This document shows positions 1 to 11,500 of a stretch of 64,000 nt of DNA, one piece after another (positions within the stretch are counted from its first letter, which is position 1; each line of letters begins with the position of its first letter). The stretch is from Elysia chlorotica (taxonomy: Eukaryota > Mollusca > Gastropoda > Plakobranchidae), in contig RQTK01000300.1 in NCBI GenBank assembly GCA_003991915.1, positions 185,193-249,192 of the forward strand, given 5' to 3'. The translations under genes were made by a program, and so were the position numbers. Under the pieces are notes generated by a model. It was given only the letters and a program-made list of their open reading frames with translations. It ran no database searches and was not told where the DNA came from.

Positions 1-1751
1 TCAGTTTTTTGGTTTCTAATAACATGTATGGTTTCTAATAAAAATGTATATATATATATATATATATATTGGGGGGGTTTTTTGTTTGCGTGTTGAATGT
101 ATGAGGGTTGTCCCCAAGTTTTGAAGTAAACAACATTGTGGAGTTATTCTGTTTAATAATATTAAAAGATATTTTGTTTTATTTTAAAAAGAAAGAAGGA
201 AAAAAAGAAACAGAAATCATTTTTCTCGTGGGTGATAAAAAAAGCAGTGTTTCTCAATTTAACGAGATTACTGGTTTAGACACTACCAATTGCTAATCCT
301 ACAACTTTAATGTGCTGTCAAAAAAATAGGGAAAATAAAATTAGTACACACTCGTATTGAATATGTATTTACTCCTACGTATTCCGGCATATTTTACCCC
401 ATGCAATGAGGCAAATGGTAAAGTAGTTTTGGTCACATTTATAGCAGAGAATCTCCTTAAAAATTCTGTTACTGCCGCGCCCGACTCCCTTGAGAAGGAA
501 ATAAAATAGGGAGCCGTTGTAAGGGCATGATTGGGGATACAAGATTGCAATATGGGGGACCAAGCCCATTAACTATGTGAGCATTGGAAACTTTATGCAA
601 ATGATATGGTAGATATCCGATAGCAGCCGACGTCTGACAAACTTAGACACAAGTATCGCAGTATTGCATTTTATTTTATTTTATTTATATCTTCTTTTGT
701 CATCTCACAAAAAAGTTATGTTCGTCCAATATTATCAGGAGAGAGGGGATTACAAAGTGGTCTGAATATCAGTGAAAGGTCTGCCGTGATATATCAAGTT
801 GTAACTAAATAACGCTACTGCTAAACGTTGCTAAACGTTGCATTTAAATCATAGATTGTAAAAGAAAGAACGAAAGTACAACTGAGCATTATAAACGGTC
901 TCGAAATTTGTTATCTTTTTTATTTCATTTGACACAATTTTATGTTTTCCATGGTTTTGTAGAGGAGTAGATCTTATATTGAATCACTTCATTTTGGAAA
1001 GATTGTTCCTCTTTCTAGTGCTTACGTTTTAATTTTGCATTTAGATAATTATTGATAAGGTAGGCAGTAACAGAGGGGGGGGGAGCATTATCTAACCTTT
1101 AAAATATGGATTTTTGGATTTAATTGAACATTTAAAAAAGTCATTTAAAAAAACCTGCGTCATTTCAAAGCAAAAATTTGCTTAATTTTTAAGTTAGATA
1201 ACATTTTTACAAAACAAATATGCGAAATTAAGAAAATTTAAGCCTCGACAACCTTTGCTTTGAATTTCTCTATATTTTGTCGTGTCATTGGTTCCGTAAA
1301 TTTAATATCAATTTTCATTTCTTACCAAAATTTTAGTTAATCAAAATATAAAATGGAACATCCTTAGATTATGCAAAAAGCTCCATTTTCAAAGATACTA
1401 CGTTTTCATTGGTTTGTAATGCCACATGCAAGTTGGTTCTTCCGACTTATTATTAACAGTCGCGCGGTTTTATTGACACTGTTTGGCTTGCAAGTCCTAA
1501 ACATACTCTCGATCCATTTTGTAATTTCCGCTATGTCTCTGTTTGCGGTTATTCATATGATATCGCTGTGGTTCACAATACTAAGCCTACTTGATACATT
1601 CATACTATTGACTCCTAATCTGGCTACGCGGTCACAAATGAGTAATTCTGGTTTAGTTTCTTGAACCAGCGAACAATTATAGCTATAAAGCAGAGACCTC
1701 AGTTTGTTTCATGTTACTTGCTGGTGTTGTTGCTGTTGCTGTTATTGTGGC
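1..1751. other. AT-rich intergenic DNA, no gene recognised
   Basis: Short TA repeat near 49-69, G runs near 71 and 1074. Open frames are short and not protein-like. Confidence 0.5.
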
Positions 1752-2317
1752 TATTGCTGTTGTTTTTGTTTTGTTTTTGTTATCAGTCAAGTCTTTCTCT
1801 TGCTTTAGTTTCTATGGGGTCAACATTTAGTTGTGCATTTTTTTTAATTCTTAATGTATTTCAAGACATGAATTACACATCGTTGGGAGTGTTAGCTCTG
1901 AATTTTGAAAGATAATATTACAATACATTTTCGGGGCTCTTTGTCACAATGATCAAGCACCTAGTTAAAAGCAGCTATGACGTATACTCCAAATAAGACA
2001 GATAATTGCATAGCACAGAGGCAGGAAGCCGAATATAACCATTAATTAAATAACTATTCGAGAAGTCACAATGATTATTTGTATGAATGGCAACGATCGG
2101 TTTTCGGAACACTGTGAAATAAAATCTATAATTATTGAAGACGTCAGTGCCAGAGGTTTTCATTATTGGGGTAAAGAGGTCAGCAGAGATAAAGAGGGAA
2201 CATGGAAGGCATAAAATCCACCGCACATGTTTGTCTGCGTCAGATTGTAGTCAACAATTATTTCTTTGGATTTTTGACCAGTGGGTTTCATAAAGAATCA
2301 TTTAAGGAGACGGAGTA

Positions 2318-2390
2318 CAAACCTGGGATTCGAACCGCGGACCTCAATCTAGTCAGTCCTGAGACTGAGCTAAATAGTTATCCCTTGTCC
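2318..2390 (-). mobile_element. tRNA-derived SINE head or tRNA relic
   Basis: Minus strand has a box A-like TTTAGCTCAGTCTC (2361-2374) and box B GGTTCGAATCC (2326-2336) with tRNA-like spacing. The arms are too imperfect for a working tRNA. Confidence 0.5.
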
Positions 2391-2454
2391 GAGTCAAAAT
2401 TCTTTATAGGAAGGAATCTCTCTCTATCTCTATCTCTCTCTCTATCTATCTCTT

Positions 2455-2485
<31 letters not shown>

Positions 2486-3139
2486 TTTCCCTGTCTCTGG
2501 CAATGAAACTTACGAGCAGTTTTCCCCTACGCCTATACATTCATATTTCACTTGTGTTTCTCTCATCAAATCACTGATATTGCTGTTGTTTTTGTTTTGT
2601 TTTTGTTATCAGTCAAGTCTTTCTCCTGCTTTAGTTTCTATGGGGTTAACATTTAGTTGTACATTTTTTTTTAATTCTTAATGTATTTCAAGACACGAAT
2701 TACATATCGTTGGCTCTGAATTTTGAAAGATAAGATTACAATATATTTTCGGGGCTCTTTGTCACAATGATCAAGCACCTAGTTAAAAGTAGCTATGACG
2801 TATACTCCAAAATAAGACAGATAATTGCATAGCAGAGAGGCAGGAAGCCGAATATAACAATTAATTAAATAACTATTCGAGAAGTCATAATAATTATTTG
2901 TATGAATGGCAACGATCGGTTTTCGGAACACTGTGAAATAAAATCTATAATTATTGAAGACTTCAGTGCCAGAGGTTTTCATTATTGGGGTAAAGAGGTC
3001 AACAGAGATAAAGAGGGAACATGGAAGGCATAAAATTCACCGCACATGTTTGTCTGCGTCGGATTGTAGTCAACAATTATTTCCTTAGTTTTTTTTTACC
3101 AGTGTGTTTCATAAAGAATCCTTTAAGGAGACGGAGTAT

Positions 3140-3213
3140 AAACCTGAGATTCGAACCGCGGACCTCAAACTCGTCAGTCCTGAAACTGAGCTAAATAGTT
3201 CTCCCTTGTCCGT
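3140..3213 (-). mobile_element. Second copy of the tRNA-like piece
   Basis: Counterpart of the 2318-2390 piece within the duplicated unit, with GGTTCGAATC and TTTAGCTCAGTTTC on the minus strand. Confidence 0.5.
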
Positions 3214-3259
3214 GTCAAAATTCTTTATAGGAAGGAATCTCTATCTCCCTCTATCTCTC

Positions 3260-3310
<51 letters not shown>

Positions 3311-3312
<2 letters not shown>

Positions 3313-3446
3313 GAGACAGGAGTCATGGTATCCCCGCGCTGTCTCGTGTGTGGCAGGACATAAAATTGTCAGACGTCCGTCTTGGGGCCCGTCCACAATA
3401 TAGCCTATATAGTGCTGCTGTTGGAGGTTTAACCAACCCAACCCAA
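3311..3446 (+). mobile_element. SINE core fragment
   Basis: Starts CTGAGACAGGAGTCATGG, includes GTGTGGCAGGACATAAAATT and ends in AACCAACCCAACCC. Shares this core with copies at 3.7, 4.0, 5.2 and 37.4 kb. Flanked by (TC)n. Confidence 0.75.
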
Positions 3447-3451
3447 CCCAA

Positions 3452-3453
3452 CC

Positions 3454-3515
<62 letters not shown>

Positions 3516-3543
3516 ATCTATCTATCTAGATCTATCTATCTCT
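3452..3543. repeat. (TC)n/(TATC)n microsatellite
   Basis: Simple pyrimidine repeat following a SINE fragment. Confidence 0.9.
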
Positions 3544-3671
3544 TAGTTTTCCAAGAAAAATCCTACACTATTATACAGCGACGGGACCAGAACTAATGAA
3601 ATACGACATACAAATTGCCCAATCGTGGGTTTTGACACACGAACTTCCGGATCGGAAGGCCAAATGCTCTA

Positions 3672-3950
3672 TCACTTACGTTGTGGGGCGCGGTGGCCCT
3701 GGGGTAGAACATCAGCTTCCGACGCAAAAGGTCCGGATTCGAACCCTAGCGATTTCGCCCCCCCTACTAGTTGGTTCGGTGTCAGTATAATGTGACCGGC
3801 TGAGACAGGAGTCATGGCATCCCCGCCCTGTCTCGTGTGTGGCAGCACATAAAATTCTCAGACGTCAGTCTTGGGGCTCCTCCACAATATAGCCTATATA
3901 GTGCTGATGTTGGACGTTAAACCAACTCAACAACAACAACTATCACTTAC
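3672..3950 (+). mobile_element. SINE, near full length, with tRNA-like head
   Basis: Head has TGGCCCTGGGGTAGAAC (box A-like) and GGATTCGAACCC (box B-like). The conserved core (GGCTGAGACAGGAGTCATGG to ATAGTGCTGATGTTGGACG) follows, then a CAAC tail. Confidence 0.75.
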
Positions 3951-3961
3951 AATAAGACTAT

Positions 3962-4200
3962 GTGTGTTGTCGGTTGGTCAAGTGGCAGAACGTTGATCTC
4001 CTGATCGGAAGGTCCACGGATTTATTTGGTTGGGTCGGTGTCAGTATATTAATGTGACCGGCTGAGACAGGAGTCATGGTATTCTCGCCCTGTCTCGTGT
4101 GTGGTAGCACATAAAATTGTTAGACGTTAGACTTGGGGCCCTTCCACAATATAGTTTATATAGTGCTGCCTTTGGACGTTGAACCAACTCAACTCAACTG
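3962..4200 (+). mobile_element. SINE copy
   Basis: Same family: tRNA-like GGTTGGTCAAGTGGCAGAAC, core from GGCTGAGACAGGAGTCATGG, tail AACCAACTCAACTCAACT. Lies head to tail after the previous copy. Confidence 0.75.
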
Positions 4201-4594
4201 ATCTCTATAATTATAATTATAATTTTATAGCCTTAGCATTAGCCTAAGAATGGCGTGATAAGGAGCCACTGTTCTGTCCCATCTCTAATAACAATCTCTT
4301 TCGGTGTTTTCCTTGCATTTACACGTCTTTTCAAAGCCTTTCCACTTCTGTGATGGGAATACCATCTTGTGAACGAGAGAAGACTTTGTACAGTATCGAT
4401 TTCGTATTAACTTGGTTATGTTGAAGCTCACGGTTCTGTGAGCTGAATGTTGAATGAATCGGGTATAACTCAGTGTAAAAGGCATTAAACAGCTACATCT
4501 CGTCGTGTGTCTTATGGCTTAGGATTTCTGCAGCGTGCAGACCCATACATACAAATTAGAACCCTAACTTGTTCCATTTGGGTGAACAAAAATG

Positions 4595-4743
<149 letters not shown>

Positions 4744-5221
4744 GGGCAGACAAATAGACAGGCAGGTACAGGCAGAGACAGAGAGGAACAGTTAGTTAGG
4801 ATAAGGGTGTTTTTGTTGCTTTTTTTTTTTCTTTTTTCTTTTTTATTTTGTTGCTGTTGTTTTTGTTTTTGTTTTTTTTCGTTTTCTTATCAATGCTTGC
4901 TTTCTTGTCTTACTTTGCGATGAAAAAAAAACGTTCCTTTATGAACTACAATTAATTAATGATCCTGAACTTCCTATGTCACTCGTTTTCATAGCAAAAT
5001 TATTTGATTGTCATTTGAAAACCATTTGATTTCCTGATAGAAAAAAATAAGACTAAAGACACTAACAGAAACAGAAACTTGAGGGTGCCTTAATATTTTT
5101 GTTCATTGTAAACTGAAAGCCAAGTCGACTGCAAGCACTCAGCTTTCTTATTTGGTTGTCTTCTCAAAATCCCTTGGCATTTCACCCTTTCACTTAATCT
5201 TCTCTTCGCTAGATACAGTAT

Positions 5222-5356
5222 AATATGACTAGCTGAGTCATGGTTTCCCCGGGATGTCTCGTGTGTGGCAGCACATAAAATTGTTAGACGTCAGTCTTGG
5301 AGCCCATCCCCAATATAGCTCCTATAGAGCTGACGTTGGTCGTTAAACCAACTCAG
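5222..5356 (+). mobile_element. SINE core fragment running into a (TAC)n tract
   Basis: Diverged core (GCTGAGTCATGGTTTCCC) ending GGTCGTTAAACCAACTCAGC. The long trinucleotide tract begins directly at its tail. Confidence 0.65.
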
Positions 5357-5372
5357 CTCACTACTTCTACTA

Positions 5373-5545
<173 letters not shown>

Positions 5546-5713
5546 ACGACTGCTGCTGCCACTCTTATATTTCACCATGAGATAGAAATCAATGTTTTAT
5601 AAATTACCTGTTAACATTAATGTTATTTTTTTTTTCAAGAAAACTACCTCAACAAATGTGATGGATTCTAAGACTGTTCACAATAATCAAATCTTTTTGG
5701 GGTGAATAACGTG

Positions 5714-6046
5714 ATGTCTAAAAGAAGGGCAAACGCATTCAGCATAAACATTTTATTCTCTAATTTCCTTAATAAACATTCGGAATGTCCTGGCCCAATT
5801 GTGAATCCTAACGCTCTTGTGATGTTTAAAGCAGTGCTAAGCGCGGTGACAAACGGCTACTCGCTTCCAGATGTCTCCAGGGAAATTTTGTCAGCGGCGA
5901 TGCTGGGACTCCTAATAGGTTGGGTCTTAGAGAAAGAAGGACTTTTCCCTAAGTTACCCATGACGTTGATTGGATTGTATGGATTAGGTTGGTATAAGCA
6001 AAATAACCGAAACGGAATTGTAGACCAGAGAAAGGTTAAGCTCTAG
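5714..6046 (+). CDS. Possible small membrane protein, 110 aa
   Basis: ATG-initiated frame reading MSKRRANAFSINILFSNFLN at its start, with a hydrophobic stretch SAAMLGLLIGWVLEKEG and then LPMTLIGLYGLGWYKQ. Local GC is higher than flanking DNA. A pyrimidine-rich acceptor-like TTTTCAAG at 5631-5638 could head the exon. I do not recognise the family, and it may be a retroelement remnant or a chance ORF. Confidence 0.35.
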   Translation: MSKRRANAFSINILFSNFLNKHSECPGPIVNPNALVMFKAVLSAVTNGYSLPDVSREILSAAMLGLLIGWVLEKEGLFPKLPMTLIGLYGLGWYKQNNRNGIVDQRKVKL

Positions 6047-6225
6047 ATTAGTGTGCCTAAAAGCACCAAGGAGTAGGGGGAGAAAAAACAAGCAGAAACA
6101 AAATGTTTCTTTCTCCACCCATTATAAAATAATACATCGACGCATTTTTGTATTTATGTGACTAAAAAATAATCCGATCCTGTCGGTAAAAATATATCAG
6201 CTTCTAAGTGTGCAACTTCTTCTAC

Positions 6226-6295
6226 AACAACAACAACTACTACTACTAATATCAAAACAATTACTTTTACGACAAAAAACGACTGCTACTATTAA

Positions 6296-6376
<81 letters not shown>
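6226..6376. repeat. (ACT)n microsatellite up to the gap
   Basis: Begins as CAACAACAACTACTACTAC and runs into the assembly gap. Confidence 0.92.
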
Positions 6377-7159
6377 NNNNNNNNNNNNNNNNNNNNNNNN
6401 NNNNNNNNNNNNNNNNNNNNNNNNNNNNNNNNNNNNNNNNNNNNNNNNNNNNNNNNNNNNNNNNNNNNNNNNNNNNNNNNNNNNNNNNNNNNNNNNNNNN
6501 NNNNNNNNNNNNNNNNNNNNNNNNNNNNNNNNNNNNNNNNNNNNNNNNNNNNNNNNNNNNNNNNNNNNNNNNNNNNNNNNNNNNNNNNNNNNNNNNNNNN
6601 NNNNNNNNNNNNNNNNNNNNNNNNNNNNNNNNNNNNNNNNNNNNNNNNNNNNNNNNNNNNNNNNNNNNNNNNNNNNNNNNNNNNNNNNNNNNNNNNNNNN
6701 NNNNNNNNNNNNNNNNNNNNNNNNNNNNNNNNNNNNNNNNNNNNNNNNNNNNNNNNNNNNNNNNNNNNNNNNNNNNNNNNNNNNNNNNNNNNNNNNNNNN
6801 NNNNNNNNNNNNNNNNNNNNNNNNNNNNNNNNNNNNNNNNNNNNNNNNNNNNNNNNNNNNNNNNNNNNNNNNNNNNNNNNNNNNNNNNNNNNNNNNNNNN
6901 NNNNNNNNNNNNNNNNNNNNNNNNNNNNNNNNNNNNNNNNNNNNNNNNNNNNNNNNNNNNNNNNNNNNNNNNNNNNNNNNNNNNNNNNNNNNNNNNNNNN
7001 NNNNNNNNNNNNNNNNNNNNNNNNNNNNNNNNNNNNNNNNNNNNNNNNNNNNNNNNNNNNNNNNNNNNNNNNNNNNNNNNNNNNNNNNNNNNNNNNNNNN
7101 NNNNNNNNNNNNNNNNNNNNNNNNNNNNNNNNNNNNNNNNNNNNNNNNNNNNNNNNNNN
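6377..7159. other. Assembly gap, 783 N
   Basis: Unknown bases. The flanks differ, (ACT)n on the left and (TGA)n on the right, so at least two repeat tracts or other sequence lie in the gap. Confidence 1.
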
Positions 7160-7235
<76 letters not shown>

Positions 7236-7250
7236 AATGATGATGATGAT
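7160..7250. repeat. (TGA)n microsatellite
   Basis: Right flank of the gap. (TGA)n tails also end RTE elements, so a LINE end in the gap is possible. Confidence 0.92.
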
Positions 7251-7767
7251 CCAACCTAAACAACACCGTCGTAGTAAGGCTAGGTGTACCTTAAATCAGA
7301 CGATCATCAAGAACATTTGAACTTTGAATTTACATGTATTAGTAAAGAATATTTGAACTCGAAATCAATTGAACATGATTCGTGTGAAAATGTTCGCTTA
7401 ATGAGTGGTAGTCTAATCTAAAAATGCAAGAATAAATGGGTCCTGGAATAAATAAATCCTGGACCCCAAGACTAGGTTTCAAAATATAATGATTAAACGA
7501 AAAGAGGATAAGATTATTAAGAAGAGTATAAAGATTCGATTCATTGAACCGTTAAACTTCAGTAGTGGTTTTTTTTTAACTATATAAATACAAATTTTCA
7601 TGTTAAACAACTGATCTAAATCTGTATTGAAAAGTAAAAGGATGGTCTAAAACAAGCTTTGAAATACAAATATAATATCGTATTTTGCAAAGTCACATTC
7701 AAAATGTAAAGCAATGCCATGTGAATAAGTGTACATGATGTGGCTTGTATAAACTATTTCTATACAG

Positions 7768-7863
7768 ATAAGCTACCCTTAATTCTGGACATTCAAAGAA
7801 GTAAATCCCTTGATAAAGTGTATGTTTTTTTAGATGAAATGGAACAGGAAATAAGCAAAGAAG
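7768..7863 (+). CDS. Possible upstream exon of the same unidentified gene
   Basis: After TATACAG the frame reads KLPLILDIQRSKSLDKVYVF then LDEMEQEISKE, plausible protein. No donor gives the phase needed by the 8334 exon; a GTATGT lies inside at about 7821. The end is therefore uncertain and an exon may be missing. Confidence 0.25.
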
Positions 7864-8333
7864 TACTGAAGTACCTAAACTACAATTTTTGTTGTTCTTT
7901 GGCCTGGCAAATTAAGCCATATTCATCTTTTCCTGGTTCTTGTTTTCCTAGTTTGCTTTTTTTAGCAGAGAAAAAGGTGGAAGATTAATTCATTTATGAG
8001 AGAGGAGGTTTAATGTGGCATGTGGATTTAGTTTTAGCCATATTGGTAGTGAATAATGTAAGGAAAGATAAAGTGGGTCATTTTTGTTTCATTCTTTGTT
8101 TATAAGTTATAGTCATAAAAGATCATGGATGCTTCTGGTAGTAAGCTTTTCTATGGCCAGACCCTTTGTCTGACTTGATGGGTTTGTTTTGTTGGTTTCG
8201 TTTTTGTTGGTTTTTTATAAACATTGGGTTTTAAGCTCTTAAATATGAGGTGAGTTGGAAAAATTCACCTTATGTGAAGTCGCCTTGGATATTATAATAA
8301 ACAAAATGTTTTTGATTTCTTCCACAATTTCAG

Positions 8334-8500
8334 TATTAAATGAGTTTCATGCTCAATTAGAAGAGGATAAGCAAATGCCCACTGGAAGACTGAGTCCTGG
8401 GGTGATCATAGATCCTAATATTGGTACTAATACAAGCTCAAATGTTTACCAGGTGAAGCAACCAAGTAAAATCAGGGGTTACTACAAGAAAACAATATAA
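8334..8500 (+). CDS. Terminal exon of an unidentified plus-strand gene
   Basis: Follows a good acceptor (TTCCACAATTTCAG) and reads LNEFHAQLEEDKQMPTGRLS onward to KIRGYYKKTI, then TAA. AATAAA lies at 8555-8560. The amino-acid mix is protein-like, but I do not recognise the family. It would be convergent with MRCK. Confidence 0.5.
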
Positions 8501-8554
8501 CCTCCTATAGGTTGATATTTTCAATCTCAATTTTAATTTTTGTAAAGTTTTAAG

Positions 8555-8560
8555 AATAAA
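8555..8560 (+). terminator. Possible poly(A) signal
   Basis: AATAAA 55 nt after the stop of the plus-strand terminal exon. Confidence 0.4.
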
Positions 8561-8599
8561 TTATTGCCACCACAAAAGGAGCTAGAATACATCTCTTTG

Positions 8600-11500
8600 A
8601 ACCTACAATCTACAAACATAATTATTTGAAAATATGGATTATGTTCATTAATTTAGGAAGCTTCATGATTGCGTAGAAAAATTATACTTATACGTTAGGA
8701 AACCATAATTTATGATAATACCGATTTACAGTTAATTAAATCTTCCATGAAATATTCTCATTGCAGTCAATACTTTTCAACAAATTGGCTTGGATAAATC
8801 TCACAAAAATTAAGATGTATGCATATTTGTGTGTAGGGGGCAATTGGTATTGGGTCCTGTAGAGGAGCCTAATTATGCTGTAGCTGCATGATTAACGTTA
8901 AAATGTTTGGAAAACTACAGATTTAACTGGGGGGTTTTTAAGTCTGCTTTGACAAAACTATTTGATAATTTTCTAGTAAATTTTTGACTTAGTAGAACGC
9001 TCTCAAATTCGTGTATGTACATTACTACATGTATACTTTTTACGTGAAGTTTCTTCTTTTTTTTTAAGATAACGTTTTCAACTAAATAATTTTAAAATTT
9101 CTTGTTCAGTTTTCTATGTTATTCAGGGAGTCAATAATCTATACAATTAATATAACTTGATAATTGTAATAGTTTTCTCAAAATTTCTTAATTAAGTTTT
9201 TAAATTTCCATGCTTAATTGTTACTAAATGTTAGAGATTTTGTCAGAATAAATTTTGCCTTATCAAGGTAACGCTACTATACAACTCTCTGCAGCAATCT
9301 AAAAAAATATAAGTAAAAAAACATTGTTGTGATATTTTTTCAAACATTAAAAACACAAGAAACAGTTGTTTTATCCTTCATAGATTTAATGTATTTTGCC
9401 TTTAGCATTATACATTTACAAACAATAGATATTGAACATGGACAAAAAAAAAGTAAATAAATAGAAATAGATTACTACAGAACAATTGCGTCAATAGTCT
9501 CACTCACAGATTTGTAACAATGAAGCCGTATGTTTTTCTTGTGAAAAGAACCCAATATGCTTTGGTAAATTGTACTTGTAAATAACAAATGTATTCATTA
9601 CTATTGAAAGTACATAAAAAGTAGTTGTAAAATCAATACATGTAATTACAAACTCTAACAAGCACCAGTTCATTCACACTTTCGATTATTGCTCTGATAT
9701 TTTTTGACACATAAATGCAAATATGGTACTGTCATGTAGCTTTTCATCACCATACTCTTTTCCTAGTAGTAGACATTATCTTCAGAGCTATTTAATGGAA
9801 TAGTGATGGAGTGTATTAAAACCTAAGAGCTTTCGAAAAGCTATTGCTGTAAAATAGAATGTATGACTTTCTTGAATCAAGTGGTTTATACTTCACAAGA
9901 AAGAACAAAAAGCTAAATTTAATCAAGATCACATACAGAAACCTAAAGTACATTTGCCCTAGGGTGCGAATCCAGGCAGAAAGAGAACAGATGCTGTTGC
10001 AGTACTGAGGGGAAATCTAAAATTAAAGGAGAGAAAGAAAATTGAGTGGAATCTATTCTGATATTTATGATGAATTCTACTGGAAGAAAAAAGCTAGGGC
10101 TTTCCTGCTTTCCTTACAAGGACACTATTCTCTGGGAAATTTGATGATCCCAGCAGCAGCTGTCAAAGTTGGTTGAAAAGCTTACAAAAACAGGCAGCAA
10201 TTTATCAGTCATAAGCAACAACAAAGAAATAAGTTTATATCATGTTAAATGACAGGAGGTATAAATATGAATAGGCATGAAGGTGTAATAAATAATTATA
10301 CAATGTTTTAATATTATTATTATAATCAGATTAATATTCATAGTATTACAGTCAATGAAATTAAGATTTGGGGCAAAAGAATTACTTCTCATCAAAGTTT
10401 TGCAACTGCAAAAAGAGCAATGAGAAGAAAATGGAGCAACATTTAAAAAGCGATGTTTGAAATAGAAAGAACTGAATTGGTAAAGAATCAACTTTTGTGG
10501 TAGTTGAATTTTTAACAAATTTATGGAGGGAGAGGGGGGGTAATGCATATTGCTACTCTAACTTTTAAAAGGTGTTGTTACTCTTTTCCCACAGATTGAT
10601 ACCAAAACCCTCTCTAGCACCATCATTGTAACTGAATATATTCTGCATGCTTTTTCCTGGATGTTTTCTCATTAAAAAAAAAAAAATCTTATAATTGCAG
10701 CAAGATTGGGAATAATATCAAAAGAAAGTTTCAGATTTTGGAATCTGTGAAATAAAAAGAATTTTAAAATTTCAATACTGAAGAATTTTTTAAGATGTTT
10801 TGCAAGACAATCTGTAGGCCCTATAGCTTCGCAGCAGGTGAAAAAGTGTAAATTCATCTTATGAAAGACATGACAACCATTCTCCTCGCCCTCTGTGAGA
10901 TGGAATTAGTGCCTCATCGATTGAATTTGAATTTGCAAAGACAATATGCACTGTCAATGTAAAATGGTCCAAGTGTAACGGCAGCAACTGCATAAGTAGA
11001 AAACAGAGGGTCTGGGTTTTTTGGGTTTTTTTTAATTGACCTCAACTTCAAATAGTTTATGAATATGAGGTAAAGGGTAAAGTAATGGTACAGATGTTCA
11101 TTCATAATTATCAAACTAGAATTCAATTGTCCCATATGAGAACACAAGATATGTTTTCAGCCCATATTTTAACAGACTGAAGTTCACATCTACCTACTAA
11201 TTTAGCAATATACTTCTTTTTTTTCCTTGTCCAAAGGGTGGCAAGCCAAATCCATAATTTAGCATGTATTTAAAATATTGTCTCAATTGGCAAATTGTCA
11301 TCTAACAATGATAGCCTTACCTCACAACAAAAAGTAGAAATAAATTCTCTTCACTAACTTACAATAAAAAAAAAAGTGAATAAAATAATATGTGCTGAAG
11401 CTGTGACAATCTTTTTTTTTAAACAGACGTTTCTCTCTTTTTTAAATATTTTTCACATAATAGAAGCTCAAAAGATAAAGGTGGTGGTAAGATTTTCATT

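Larger units (their letters stand above)
1752..3308. repeat. Two-copy direct duplication, units 1752-2484 and 2578-3308
   Basis: The two units align over about 730 bp with few changes, each ending in a (TC)n tract. Each holds a minus-strand tRNA-like piece. They are separated by about 90 bp. The open frames inside are not coding-like. Confidence 0.85.

Noticed and set aside
1371..1664. 97-codon hydrophobic plus-strand frame
   Set aside because: No motif, no splice or UTR signals; hydrophobicity follows from T-rich DNA.
2318..2390. Functional tRNA gene on the minus strand
   Set aside because: Box A and B are present but the acceptor and anticodon arms do not pair convincingly.
6210..7266. 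Frames of about 300 codons across the gap
   Set aside because: Most codons are N; the rest are trinucleotide repeats.
9950..10010. Possible extra last MRCK exon near a CTGCAACAG acceptor
   Set aside because: Only a very short frame follows, and it lies well beyond a good terminal exon with a stop.
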